Shown piece by piece: positions 45,160-58,274 of a stretch of DNA of 64,000 nucleotides (positions are counted from its first letter, which is position 1; the number at the start of each line of letters is the position of its first letter). A model generated the notes under the pieces. The model did no database searches. It was not told the origin of the DNA and was given only the letters and a program-made list of their open reading frames with translations. The translations under genes were made by a program, and so were the position numbers. The DNA comes from Alnus glutinosa. Taxonomy: Eukaryota; Streptophyta; Magnoliopsida; Fagales; Betulaceae. The DNA is taken from assembly GCF_958979055.1 (NCBI RefSeq), contig NC_084886.1, forward strand, positions 48,811,654 through 48,875,653, read 5' to 3'.

Positions 45160-47640
45160 TTCACTTAAATACATTCCCATCAGAGCTGGAACATAGGCCT
45201 AGTTGGGTCATTCATAAGTGAGCCAGTTTGGAGAAACCAAATTAGGATAGTCTGATTGAACCTTTCCAAAACTTCAGCCTGGATTTTGGCTGTGTGTTTG
45301 TGATTTCAGGCTGAGTTTTTCATGTGCAGAGGGAATTCAAAATCCCAATATGCCCTGCCTTATGTTCCAAAGCTGGGTTTGTACCCTGGTCATTCCCATG
45401 GGAGTCGGGCAAAAAATTTCTAATTTCTATGCTTTTGGCCGAAGTTCAAGGCAGCAATTTCTAATCTCTGGTAAAGTTGAAAGGAACTGCTATTGGTGTT
45501 CACAAAGAAATTACTTTCCCTCCATTCATGAAGACCCAAATGGTAGTTGGGAGGAAAACTGACTTATTTTGGTCAAATAATGCTTCATTTGTCTTGTATT
45601 ATTAATATTTTCTCCAGTTATAAGTACAAATATAGCCCTTGGCTATATGTGAAAGATCTGTTTGGTATCAATTAATTATGCGGAGGCGTGTAGGGTTAGG
45701 AAATAGATTATGGAAAATTAGAAATGAATAAACAAGCTTTTGACAAGATATATGGGTTTGTCCCCAAAGAATCTATATATATATATAAAGCACCTTCGGA
45801 TGGTCATAGTTTATGTATATATATATATATATTAGGGGAGAGAAAGGAAGGAGAGGGGGAAGGGAGGTAAGGGTGTTTTGACCTGTTTCCTATGAACTCT
45901 TATTCAAATTAAGTTTTTCAAAATAATATATTTGAATTTGTGGTCAGCAATAGAAGTTAATGGTCAAGGGGAAAAAAGAAACTTTCAACTCATTGAACGG
46001 TTACCCTTATTTGACCAAGGGCATTGTAGTGGTCAGAGCCGTCAAATTATTTAAGCATATTTCAATAGACTCGTCAGTGTTCTAAATCTAAACCACATAT
46101 TCTGAGGATGCCAAAACAAAATTTGACCTTCTCTTCTTTTTTTTTCCTTAATTTGGTTTCTAGCTTTCAATTAAAAGACATTAAAAATAGTGATGGGGTT
46201 TGGGATTTTATTTTATTTTCGGGAGAATATTAGAGGTTTCATGTTGTGTCACTCGAGTAGCAAACAGGCATGGATCCCAACGTTTCGTAAGCAATAAATA
46301 AAAGTGAGTCTTCCCCTCATTGAAGGGTTCCAATGGTTTTAACGGAATGCAAGTTGAGGGTGTCACATCATTCATTAATTGAAACCACGTATCAATTTCA
46401 GTTTGTGTCCTTTGTGCACAGGTATAAGACACAAACTGTGCGTATGAAAGTTAAGGATGCCACATTAGTAATTGAAGATGTGTGCCAATCTCCAACCATT
46501 CGGGCACAAAATAGAAATAGAAGCCGATATGAAATTACTATCGGATATAGCTAAGTTGGTGATTTGGGTAACCTAATTGAAGATTTTCCGATGAATATTG
46601 TTTGTCAATAAATAATTGTGGGCTTGCTATTTGCAACTTCTTGGCATTAATTATTGCACATATCATCATAGGATGAGTGATTGTAAACTAATTTGACATC
46701 ATGGCTTAGGCAAGGTTTCATCAAAGGTGGGACCCCAATGCCCACCCTATCCTCAATGGCCCTTTGATAGTTTCTATGGTGGAGCAAGTGGACCAAAAGA
46801 GAAGGAACAAAATACGGTTACTAAAGCATCCGTGGGATGACATGGAGCATATCTCAGAGATAATGCCTGAGGATCCCACTAAAGTGATTGATGAGTACAT
46901 AAATTGTGTATTTGGCTAAGGATAAGAATCATCAACTAGAGCAACAATAAAGCTATGGATAAAATAAAAAGGAATTAAATTTTGTTGTGGCTGATGTGAG
47001 AGTGCCACGTGGACCGGTATATTAGTTTGTAACGGGCTGTTCAAAGTTGATGGGTACTGTTATTTCTGTCCAATGGCATGAAGGTGTGATTTTTAGCATT
47101 ACTTGTATCATTGATAGAGATATGTTTGTTGTATTGTAGCTTTTACTACAACCCCGGCTCTTTTTTTTTAAAAAAAAAATTAATTACTTATGGGTACTGT
47201 CACGTCAATTCAGTGAATGAGGTGAGATTCGGTGTAGCTTTTAGCAATTCTTTTTTTCATTTTATATAGTCTGAAAATGGGTTTGATGCTCTTCAAAATA
47301 AAAAGATAAATATATATATACACACACACACACACAAAACTATTATGTAGGACAAAATGGTAATGGGATTTCCACTTGAATGAGAATCAAAGTGGCATAC
47401 CCCATATAGCCAGACATAGTAGGATTTCCAGTTCAGTGTTTTTAAGACAGCAAAAACTTTCACAAGACTCATAAATCATAATCAAATCATGGCACTCCAC
47501 CTTTGGAGATTATATCTCCATTCTTTTAGGAATATTCATGGCAAAACAAAAATGGACATTTCTCTTTTCATGACACACCAAACATGAGAATCGGTCAAAA
47601 TAGATGAACATTTCCATTGGGGAAAAATGCAAAATTATTA
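45160..47640. other. Intergenic DNA, no recognised gene
   Basis: Contains (TA)n tracts near 45772 and 45818 and several short open frames without recognisable motifs. The only stretch with a coding feel is 46710-46919, listed separately. Rest unassigned. Confidence 0.5.
46710..46919 (+). other. Unrecognised 69-codon open stretch
   Basis: Open from just after a TAG (ATGGCTTAG) to TAA at 46917-46919. It begins ARFHQRWDPNAHP and continues with KRRNKIRLLKHPWDDME and IDEYINCVFG. Composition is balanced and unlike the low-complexity frames around it. The ATG two codons before the TAG suggests a broken start. Could be an exon or a transposon gene remnant. No family recognised. Confidence 0.3.
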
Positions 47641-48066
47641 GGGTTTTACCGAGTTGCAAATAACTTTTAGGGTACAAAAAATTATTTAAAGCTCCTTATA
47701 GTTGACAAATAGGTCTTTGCACTCAACTTCCGTTCAAAAGTTTGAAAGAAACCGTCAGAGTGCCACGTTAACACCATTAATATTATAACACGCATCCTCT
47801 ATAATAGTAATAAAAAAAATGGTCAAATTGGGGGTAGTCTGACCACCCTTGAAATTTTCTCTTTATTCTTTCTATTTTATATATTTATATTTATATTTAT
47901 TTATTATTATAGGAAATACATGTCGCAATATTGTTGGTACTAACGCGACACTCTGACGATTTTCATCAAAATTACAGACGGGTGTATGGACTCATTTGTC
48001 AATTTTACTTACCATATTAGACACTTTTTGTATCCCATGAAGCTATTTACAACTCAGTAAAACCCG
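47641..48066. mobile_element. Foldback element
   Basis: Left GGGTTTTACCGAGTTGCAAA pairs with the complement of the right end (GGGTTTTACTGAGTTGTAAA). About 426 bp, no coding frame. Confidence 0.65.
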
Positions 48067-48069
48067 GTA

Positions 48070-49128
48070 GATAGATTCACTTTTTTTTTTTGTTTTTTTC
48101 CTTCCCATTATATGATCTTGCAAACCATACTTTCTTTAGAGTTGTCCATTACATAGGTGAGTCTATGGGCAATATGTAATAGGCAAAGTTTTTCTCCAAT
48201 CTATCACATTGACACTTGTCCTTAGAACATATGTTTCTCTATTAAAAATGTGTGCAAAACTTACAGCTTTAACGACATATGTCAGTTTAATAGAATTTCT
48301 CAAAAATTGTCCATATGTTATTACTAAAATTATTATGAGCATGTGGAATTCAACATAAAAAGTCATATGAATGATATTTGTCTTTTAAAAAAATGAACCA
48401 AGCTTCTGTTAAAAGAGTTAAAAATGAAATTGAGAGGAGTAACCTAACAAACACCTCTCAAGGCAGGAGGTTATCAAGGCAGTGCTCATTGATTTCACCT
48501 TGACATAATTTTAATTAAGTCTAAATCAAGACTTTTCTCTTTGGGAGGGGGGTTTCCAGGAGACCTTCTTGAATTCATAATCATCAATATAGACAAAGTT
48601 GAGAAAATGACCAACTCCTATTTCAACAAATCATTCATTAATAGGAATGACCAGGAATTTGCATAAGATAATCAGGAGTAATATAAAATGAAACCAACAC
48701 TAAATTATTACTAAAATTGAGTGTTAAGCAGAAAATAATTTGAAAATAGCATTTTTTAAATTTATATGAGTATTTGCTAAATACTAATTCACATAAGATA
48801 ATCAATTCTTTGAGTAGTTTCCTGTTAAAACTTTTTTTTTTCCATTAAAAATAATTAGGATTTGTTTTAACGTAAACTAAACAAAATGTTTTTGTCTAAA
48901 CCCCTTCCCTTTCGAAACGTGCGATTTAAAACCGTCACTTTTTAAAAACGTACTTTCAAATAAGATACATTATGCAATTTTATTGAAAAACATACTTTTA
49001 GCTTACGAAATCACAAGGCCAAACGAACTCTTAACCAAGAAATCATTAACTTTTTCCTTAAATGGAAGGCTTCATATACATTGTTCCAAATCCTTTAAAA
49101 AAATTAAAAGTGACTTTTTAATGGAGTT
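48070..49128. other. Intergenic DNA, no gene seen
   Basis: AT-rich. 48898-49032 resembles a decayed relative of the GCGATTTTAAA MITE family (CGTGCGATTTAAAAC to AAATCACAAGGCCAAACG). Otherwise nothing. Confidence 0.45.
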
Positions 49129-49716
49129 TTTTTTTGTTTTTTAACGAAATATCTGAGTATTTCATTGATCAAATATCACAAGCATAAAGCTCTTACATCA
49201 CAAAGCATAAAGTTCTGCAAAATCATAGTCACATGCTATGAGGTTATATAGTCATAAATACAAACAAAATTCTTACAATAAAGTGTTATCTATGACTTTC
49301 ACCTTCCGTTAACCCATATACAAAAATAGTTAAAGAGCAAATCTGCTCCGAGCAAACTAGATCTAAGACAAGGGTAGCCAAATATCTTAAAAATTTATTC
49401 AAACCGGCCGTAAGAGATAACCTCTCACACCTGATTAACCTTCATTCCACAAATCGCCCATAAGGGCAGATCTAAAGAAAATAAAACTCTTATTCAAAAT
49501 AAAAATACAACTTGCAAATAGCAGCAGCGGTCAGGGACGGCACAATACGGAAGTAGATGGACAGATGTATAACGGAGATTTCAAAATTGCTGAGTCGGTC
49601 GAAAAATACCTACAAACAAAAGCAAAAAATCAGAACGAGAGGGGGAGAATAAGAACAGATAGTAGAAAGGAAAATATAGAGAAAGAGTGAGCAGATCGCT
49701 CCTCCTCTCATTTGTA
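49129..49716 (-). mobile_element. Retro-insertion with 16-bp TSD
   Basis: 588 bp bounded by a perfect 16-bp duplication ACTTTTTAATGGAGTT (49113-49128, 49717-49732). A T-rich start (TTTTTTTGTTTTTTAACG) suggests a poly(A) tail on the minus strand. TSD length and tail indicate target-primed reverse transcription: a truncated LINE, long SINE or processed transcript. No coding motif recognised. Confidence 0.75.
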
Positions 49717-50057
49717 ACTTTTTAATGGAGTTATTCCGGAGATATGATTAGTAAACAAGGGAAAGATGCACCCAACTGGTATGGCCCGTGAGTTTCCTAC
49801 CTACCACTACTCAAGTGTGCTGTGTGCATCATTCTAAACTTAATTATTATGTATATATGTAATCAAATCTTATAATTTAAATATAATAAAATTCTACATA
49901 CAAACATATTATATATATATATATAAAAATTAAACATATTCAAATAACTTAATATTGGACATAAATTTCTTACAAACTGATTTGTAGAAAAATTTATTCA
50001 ATCTAATATCTAAAAGTGTCATGTGTCTCTTAGTATGTGAGAAACACATATTTTTTA

Positions 50058-50425
50058 GGGTTAAATACATTTTAACCCCTCAAACTACCACTTTTTTTTC
50101 GGATGACCCCCCAAACTACCAATGCTTAGATTCTGGCCCTCTAAACTACCACTTTCTGATTTTTTGACCTCATCTGTCCATTTATGCTGTCAATTCTAAA
50201 CAGAAACTCGAAAATACTCCTCCTATACTTTAAAATTCCCACGGTTAAGGGAGGGGTATTTTCGAGTTTTTTGCCAATTTCTGTTATAATTGACGACATA
50301 AATAGACGGATGGGGCCAAAAAATCAGAAAGTGGTAGTTTGGGGGGCCAGAATCTAAGCATTAGTAGTTTGTGGGACCATCCGGAGAAAGAGTGATAGTT
50401 TGGGGGGCTAAAATGTATTTAACCC
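50058..50425. mobile_element. Foldback element
   Basis: Long imperfect inverted repeat: GGGTTAAATACATTTTAACC at the left and the complement of TAAAATGTATTTAACCC at the right, arms of about 150 bp, bordered by TA. The internal CAAACTACCA motif is repeated three times per arm. Confidence 0.75.
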
Positions 50426-50429
50426 TATT

Positions 50430-51598
50430 TTTTAATAGCATGTCTTTCTCGCATGTTCTTTTAATAATAATAAAAAAAAAATGTATTTCTCACGTAGGAA
50501 TAAGAAAAAGGATGGAGAGGAGATATTTCATTATTTTCATGTTATCCAGGCTTTGATTTGCACATATAGAATAACTTTTCCCTGTTGATTTGTACATATG
50601 AGTGTTGCTTGGGATCTTGTAAACTTTACTATAAATCCTTTATAAACGAGCTTGACGGTCTATAATTAGTAAAATGATTAAGTAAAAAATATGACTTATT
50701 AATTTAATTAATTTAATGGTTGACTTGTCAATTATACAATCTTCATTATTTACCAATTATGAAATGTCATATAGTTTATAAAAGACTTGTAGTAAAAGTG
50801 TAATAATTCAAGCATTTTTCATATACAAACACATGAATTTTATAAAAATTACTCCAAATCATAAAGTAAAATCCATACAAATAATGTTATTATTTACACC
50901 CATTTTACACTGATCAATGTGACGTATTTTAAATAATTTTTTATAAGTCACGTTAGTCGGTATGTCATGAATATAATAAATATGTGTGAAAAATAAAATT
51001 ATTTAAAAAAAAATTACAATTTGCAAAAAAATATATATATATATATATTCTTTTTTATATTACTACTTTATCTCAAGTTGTGGAAAAAAAGTATTGTATT
51101 GAAATTCGTTAAAGAAAATTCGGGAATATATATATTCAGATTCTTATTACATTTTTAATTGACTACGATTAACCAATATTAAAGTTTAATTAAATCCCAT
51201 GCCTTTGTGACTTTGTCGTTTGGCCGCCACCAACTGCCAACAAAACCCGAATATATATTCCCTTACTCGCTCTCTTCTTTTAATGTTTTTGACGGGAAAA
51301 ACCTTCATTTTTTTTAATTTTTTTTTCTATATTTTAATAATTATTTTCAAAAAAGTACAGCGCAAAAGATGCGTGTTGAAGCACAACAAAATGGACGGCT
51401 GAGAGCTGCCGAAAGGACAATTATTGGAGCTAATGGGACACGTGTCATTCCGTCACTTTCAACCAGAAGATTAGAAAGAAAAAGTTCCTCTTTACCGGTA
51501 ATACCGGTAGAATTGGAGCAGAGGAATGACAAAGTTCGTGTCAATATCAGGAGTTTCTAGAGAAGTACAAAAGTCTATGATTCATCATCTTCAATAAT

Positions 51599-51644
<46 letters not shown>

Positions 51645-52190
51645 TATATATATATAATAGTAATAATAAAATTAAGCTGTTTTTAATTTTTGCCCCCAAA
51701 AAAGAAAAAATTATTTAGTCTTCTGTTTGGTGCAATTGATATCATTACTTCTATGATGATTCTATCAACTTTTTAATTTTTTTTCTTCTTATTTTCATTT
51801 TTTAAGACCTTTTATATTGTGCCTTCACGATTTTTTTTATTTATTATTATTATCCTTCTTAATTATTGCATGTAGGATCCACATTGGAATCCATATATGA
51901 TGAGTGATGCTGAAATTAATTCATTCTTTTGATGCTTCTAATAAAAGATTATGGTCATTGTTTGCAATGATTACATATGGCTCTGTTTGTTAAATTTTTT
52001 TGTTTTTTTTTTATTAAAATTATTAATGAATAATTTAAATGTAAAACACTTTTAAAAGTATGAAGTTTTTTAGCTTTTATGTCAAAATACTTTTTTCAAC
52101 TAAAAACAAAAAAATACAACTCAAAATATATTAACAAACAGAGTCACTTATATTTATTGTTATTCTAAATTAACTATTGACTTCCCTTAA
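50430..52190. other. Intergenic DNA, no recognised gene
   Basis: AT-rich. A 63-codon frame at 51369-51560 (plus) lies in GC-richer sequence (51200-51560) but shows no known motif. A T run at 51602-51636 is followed by (TA)n. Function unknown. Confidence 0.45.
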
Positions 52191-52194
52191 AAAT

Positions 52195-52370
52195 ATATTA
52201 GTGATTGGTACACAACACTTGTGCATTCTAGAGATATGTGATAGATCTCACGTGGGACCCATGTAGTAGAACCCACCACATGAAACCTACCTCATATCTC
52301 TAAGACCTTGCACAACAATTGCACAACTATTGTGCAAGAGTCATTTTCCTTAGTAATCACCCACCAAAGT
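52195..52370. mobile_element. Inverted-repeat (MITE-like) element
   Basis: TTAGTGATTGGTACACAACA at the left and the complement of the CTTAGTAATCACC end at the right, with an inner pair AGAGATATG / CATATCTCT. About 175 bp. Confidence 0.55.
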
Positions 52371-52719
52371 ATTTTCGTAATGAAATCTTTTGTGACATAG
52401 CAATAACAATTGAAATTTTTTAAAAATGTACAAAATATTATTTTTGTCCTTAAAAATGCATTGGATAAATTTTTTATCCTTGATAATTACTGTGCTAATT
52501 ATTAAAAAAAAAAAAACTGCTTCCAAGCAATTGGACTATTCCAACTTATTTTCTCGCAAATTAATTGTTTTTCATTTAATTTGGACGCCTTTTTTTTAAA
52601 AAAAAAAAAAAGAAATCCATTAAAGTTAAACTCAATTTTCCATAAAGAGTTTGCTCATCGTGAGGGAAAACATAATTTTTGAAAACAGGGAAAAAAAATT
52701 AAAAAGTAGAAAACAAGAG

Positions 52720-52721
<2 letters not shown>

Positions 52722-52751
<30 letters not shown>
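52722..52751. repeat. (AT)n microsatellite
   Basis: About 15 AT units. Confidence 0.9.
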
Positions 52752-52754
<3 letters not shown>

Positions 52755-52837
52755 TAACAAAAATATTCTTCCTTGTTCTTTGCGTAAAAACCAACAAAAT
52801 AATTTCAAAACAAGAGGAAAACGTGTTGTTATTACTG

Positions 52838-53336
52838 TTCCGTTTGTTTTGACATAAAATGTTTTTTTTTTAAAAATGATTTTGGCATTTTTTAGTGTTT
52901 GGTGAAGGTGAAAATAATGGTCAACAAAAATTATTTTCAGTTTGACCGTAAAAGTCTCTTTAATTTTTAGAAAACGAAAACCGTAAATTGTTTTCTGAAT
53001 TTAAATTCTTCATTCTTCCAGGCACGTTTGTGAGAATCCTTTACCGTCGGGCATTGAAGTTTGTTAGTAATTCGAATCTACTATTGAAGGTTCCCGTTTA
53101 CCGGATTCCGGCGCTGGCAACCGCTGTCAGTGCCAAAATCCGACAACGTCTAGCCACCGTCGCTTGATTCCAGTTACCAGATTGCAGCCAGAATTTGGCA
53201 CAAATGGCGGTTGATACTTTTTGCCGTTGTTTTTTTTCATACGAGCCAAATACTAAAAAATATTTTTATAAAAATTATTTTTTATTTTGTATAAAATATT
53301 TTACGATAAAAAATATTTTATATCGAAACAAACAGA
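52838..53336. mobile_element. TIR element, family of the minisatellite carriers
   Basis: CCGTTTGTTTTGACATAAAA at the left and the complement of the right end CTGTTTGTTTCGATATAAAA form TIRs like those at 18157 and 22920. The interior here is GC-rich (CCGGCGCTGGCAACCGC) without the minisatellite. About 500 bp. Confidence 0.65.
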
Positions 53337-53339
53337 GAA

Positions 53340-54725
53340 ACATAAAAGTTCAAGATATATCAATATAATTAGGAGCATCGCATCAGCTTTATTGAAAAAG
53401 TATATGGAGTCAGTGATATTTAAAGAATATATTATTCTAAAGTTGAGATTATTTTGCCACAACGAGAGGAACAAATATTGGTAGGCATGACACATGGTGT
53501 GTAACTTTTGCGCGAAATTTCTGCTCTTGTGATTTGTTCCATAAAAAAGTTAATTCATGTTACGTGTACATGAATATACTTTTTGAAAGCCAAAAAAGGT
53601 GGGTCAATCCCTTTGGAGCACAAATTTACTTACAATTATTTTAAGTATGAATTGTGACAAGCGGGGGAGAAAGATGGTTAGAGAATTACACCCTCACTAG
53701 GAGGGCACCCCCACTCACCATAGGTACCCAGGTACATAATTTGATACATTGAATTTGCTTGACATATTACCTTGAGAACAAAACAAAACCTAATGACCTA
53801 AAGCTTTGGAACAATATTGACCATATAATTCTACGATCAAAATTTCATTTTGCTGCATTTAATGTCAATTTGTATTCGCGTGTCGGGTTCAAGTCGTATT
53901 ACAAACGAATAATATCGATTCGCATCTGCTATCAGCACCTAACCACTATCCACACATGCGGATGCGGATAGCAGTTTTAGAAAATATGAATGCAATTAAT
54001 AACAGTATCCGCATTCCTTTTATATATATATATTTAAATTCACTAAAACGACATCATTTTGAATTTGGTAAGTGCAAGACTTTTAAGTTATGTTGAGTTT
54101 TTTTCACTATCTTTCAAAGTCATATCTCACTGCATTTACTTTGCTCTCTCTCTCTCTCTCTTTTTCTTTTTCTTTTTTTTTTTTTTTTTTTTTTTTTTTT
54201 GTTTTTGTATTCCAAATCCTAATTACTCTATGAGACAATGATCATTTATGACTGATAATCGTGAATTGTGTAACAAGTGAAATATTAATTTATTTAAGTT
54301 TGCATATAGTAATAACCACATTATTTTATATTGCATATAGATTTAGATAGTAATTCAAAATGTCTATTACCTCATATGTGGATAGAGGATAATAACCGCA
54401 ACGATGCAGATATCTAAAAGTGATAACTGTATTTTACGAATGCGGATGTGGATATTGTTAATTACCGCATCCGCATCCGCATTTTCACCCCTAATGTTGA
54501 AGCATAGGTATAAAGACTATATAAGTCAACCTTAATCTAACCATTTTATCAAACGGGTGCAAACCTTCAACCCTAACCTACTAATTTCTTGTCGGGCTCA
54601 AGCCTCATGTAAAAAAATTGATAGCCTTAATTTAACGGTATACATGGTTTTATATCGTTTAAAATTTTTAAATAAGAAGACAACATATTCACCTAAAATT
54701 TAATATACACCATGAAGGGATCTTA
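53340..54725. other. Intergenic DNA with hAT-like remnant
   Basis: GCGGATGCGGATA motifs near 53958 and their complements near 54470, ending in GCATTTTCACCCCTAA, look like the right part of a hAT-type element whose left end is not found. A poly(T) run lies at 54172-54200. No gene. Confidence 0.45.
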
Positions 54726-55010
54726 GTGTCCGTTTCGGTTTGCGATTTTAAAATATGCGATTTGAAAAATTGATTTTTAAAAACGCAGTTAAGCATTTGG
54801 CAAAATCGCAGTTTGGCCTTTAAAATCGCAGGTTAGCATTTTAAAATTATGTGTTTTAAAAAAAGTATTCTATTACCTACGATTTGAAAAATCAGTTTTC
54901 TACATTTTCAAATCGTAATTTTTAAAAACGCAGTTCCCGAAAGGTTCATTTCTGCGATTTGGTTTAAAATCATATTTTTTCTCTACGAAATCACAATCAC
55001 AAACGTAACC
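54726..55010. mobile_element. Tourist-like MITE
   Basis: 285 bp with TTA on both sides (54723-54725, 55011-55013). Interior GCGATTTTAAA/GCAGTTT motifs match 29843-30158. Confidence 0.7.
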
Positions 55011-55542
55011 TTATTCCTTGAAACATAGGCACAAATGGCATCCCAAAATAAGTCTGCCAAGACCCATTACTTGCAATATTAAGGCGGCTTTGAATTGCTT
55101 ACTATGAACCCTCTCCATTTTCTAGTTACAAATTTTGACAAGTAATTTCTTTCCCAGCATGCACCTAACAATTAGGGAAATTTTTAGATTTCGACATTGA
55201 AATTCAAAGTAATTCAAATGCTTGACTTTTTGAGACTTAGAATTCTCACAATGTAAACGGCCGTGTAGAATATTCAACAAATTCGAGCCTTGCGTGACAA
55301 GGACCTCCTAATACATGCTCTAAATTAACCAGCAACCCTAATGTTTTTAACTAGGTCTTAAACCTCGATAACCATAAGCCAAGTCTTTTCCCCCTCCATT
55401 TTATTTCAAGGATCTTTATAATTAATGCAAGGTTAGTAACTCCCAAAACTATGTAAGACTTTTCAAGTGCAAAGAAGTTAGGGGAAGATATCATTTTTAT
55501 TAAAAAATAATAATAATAATAATAATAATAATAATTTAAACT

Positions 55543-57565
55543 CTCGATTGTAACATTTGATCCCCTCAAATTACTATTTTATTGTAAATAAGTTATTTCG
55601 TTAGTTGTTGGTGTTAAAATGGATGAAAAATTACACACGTACGCAACTTGACCTATACGTACATATTTTGGACTTCAAATACCCAAATTGCCCTAAACTA
55701 CCATTTGCAAAGACACTCATTAACTACCATTTTGTTACACTTGATCATCTTCAAACTGTCATTTCGTTGCAATTTAACCATTCCATTAAATTTTGACATT
55801 AAAATTGACAGAAAATAGTGTATGTGACTTACATATTCATATTTTTAAACTTCAAATATATAAATTGCCACAATTTTCAAGAGAGAAAGAGAGGGTTATT
55901 CCGCCTATATATATATAAAACTAAACATCAAAATAACGTCGTTTCATATGAGGTTTTAAAATATACCATATACCCGATAAAAAAAAGCCCTAAAAAAAAA
56001 TTCTAAAATAAGCCCAACAAAGATGTCCAATGAAGGTCGAACACTCAAAAATATGTTCAAATTTAAAAACAGTTATGCGGTGTTGTTATAGTTTTAAATA
56101 ACTGCTAAACGCCTATGGTGGTTACGGTTATGGTTACGGTTACGGTTACGGTTACGATTAGAGGCAATAACCACCAATTGTAATTGTCTTTTCACCCATA
56201 GTTGATATAAATAGTGGTCAACCGCCCTTGAAGGCTTTTAGGGATGGGTGACCACTCCCTGCAAGGTTGAAACAGTGGTCGAATCACCCAAATGCCACCA
56301 AGGGGTGGTTGACAACCCCCTCAACTTTCTGGTTAACCATCTCCAAAAACTTTGAAGGAATGGTCGATCAATCGACCATCCATCAATTCCTTTTCTTTCC
56401 TTTTTTTGTTGTACTTTTTTTTTCCCAAAATCCAAACAATTTGGATATATATTACAAACTTAATATACGCACATGTAAGTCATGTACACCATTTTTTGCT
56501 TATTTTAGTGCTAGCATCTAATGGATGAGTCACTCCTCAATGAAACAATAGCTCCAGAATTAGGTCAAGTCTCACAAAATTGTAATTTGAGGGCCGAGTG
56601 TCTTTGCAAATGGTAGTTTAGGGCGATTTAGGCATAATTTGAACCCAAAAGTATAATGTATAAGTCACATAAAAGGTGACAAATAGCTTATTGTGCAATA
56701 AAACTAGGGGTGAAAAGGCGGTGGCGGTTAGCGGTTATTGGCCAAAACCGCTAACCGTAACCGCCTAGCGGTTACCAAAAATCACAAACCGCCTAGCAAT
56801 CGGCAACCGTTTATTTTTTTTTACATTTGGCCGTGCGGAAATCGACCCGTCCCCCGCCGACGTCATCCTCTGCCTCTTCATGGACCCAGCCACCACCACC
56901 ACTTCAGACTCCGACCGCTCCAGATCTACCCAACTATGACCACCACTCCAGATCTACCTTCACTCCCACGTGCTCCACCGCTAATCGTCCCTCCAATGCC
57001 ACCTAACCGTCCTCCAACTCCTCTATTGTTCCGATCTCTCCAGTTCCATCAATAGAGCTTCCACCTCCCTCAATCTCCTCCCCATCACCTTGGAGCTTCT
57101 CTTCGAAGACTGCGTTAAACGACTAGAGAGGGAGACGAGAGAGAATAGAGATGAGAATCATGAGAGAGTTGAGAGAATGGCGATGAGTATCATGAGAGAG
57201 TTGAGAGGTGAGGGCACTGAGGGGCTGTCGGAGTGGAGAGGGAGACGAGACAGAATGTAAATGAGTCTAGGGTTTATTTTGGTTTTTAATGTCTAGGTTA
57301 AATTTCCAAAACGACGTGTTTTCGGTTTTGGTGTTTTTATATCTAAAAAATAATAATAAATAGGTTATAACCGCTAACAACCTTCGCTAACCGCCTTTCT
57401 AGGGCGGTTACCGGTTTTTAGGCGGTTTTAACGGTTTTGCGGTTATACGGTTAGCGGTTATGGACAGTTAGCGGTTAGCGGGTGGTTATTGTGGACGGTT
57501 ATTTTCACCCCTAAATAAAACGATAGTTTGAAGGGATCGAATATCGCATATTGTAGTTAATTTGA
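55543..57565. mobile_element. Long foldback element split by a nested insert
   Basis: The left arm (TTTGATCCCCTCAAATTACT, 55557 on) and the right arm (complement TTCGATCCCTTCAAACTATC, ending near 57565) pair over about 150 bp. The right arm is interrupted exactly at AATAAAAC by the hAT element 56705-57513. A GGTTAC tandem hexamer (about 56117-56158) lies inside. Confidence 0.65.
56705..57513. mobile_element. hAT-type non-autonomous element, 8-bp TSD
   Basis: 809 bp; termini TAGGGGTGAAAA and TTTTCACCCCTA are perfect inverted repeats; perfect 8-bp duplication AATAAAAC (56697-56704, 57514-57521). Subterminal GCGGTTAGCGGTTA repeats on both sides in opposite orientation. The interior (56840-57260) is GC-richer with a Pro/His-rich 105-codon frame not taken as a gene. 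No transposase. Confidence 0.9.
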
Positions 57566-58274
57566 TCAATATATATCGGTTTGATTGAGCATATGTATAT
57601 TTTTTTCCCCAAAAGAATTCTGTGTATAGTTAGAAATTATTAGGGTAAAGGGTTAAAAGGTGAACATGCATGTTAGAAACTAGGAAACAAAACTATGTAC
57701 TCCTATCACATTCACTGAAGTTTTACCATCAAACCAACATCCAAATCCCCATAATTCACCCCAGACAATGTTTTCCGCAATCTTCTGTCGGATTGTAGAA
57801 AAGTTCAACCACCAGAAACGTGCCTTTTGGGACAACACAGCAATATACTGATCATGACAACAACAACAACAACAAAAAAAAAAAAAAAAAACACTCCTTC
57901 CGATGAAAGAATGTTAATAATACTATATAACAAAACACCTATAGCATTTTATTCATTGATTTTCACAGTACAAACTCTCTCTACAAACTTGTATATATGT
58001 ACATTTAATATCGAAGCATGCACCTATATATAAATAAAACTATTCCTTAGTATCTATATTTCCCCATCTCAACCTCAATATTTTTCCCTTTTTTATTTAT
58101 TTATTTTTTCCCATTATTTTTAACAGTAATTTTCCCTATACAACATAGAGCATTGGTCTGCAACACCGGCCTCCATCTACAAAGGCTCAGATGTTATATA
58201 ATTAACTTTCTGACATAGAAGACACTGCTAAGATTGTGGTGTTTTGGGGTATAATAATATGGGTACTATTTTTC
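57566..58274 (-). other. Spacer and PLATZ 3' UTR
   Basis: Downstream of the PLATZ stop on the minus strand. An AATAAA lies at about 57947-57952 (complement of TTTATT), a plausible polyadenylation signal giving a 3' UTR of about 300 bases. The rest is unassigned. Confidence 0.4.

Noticed and set aside
56117-56158. Telomere-like tandem hexamer
   Set aside because: The unit is GGTTAC, not the plant TTTAGGG, and it sits inside a foldback element.
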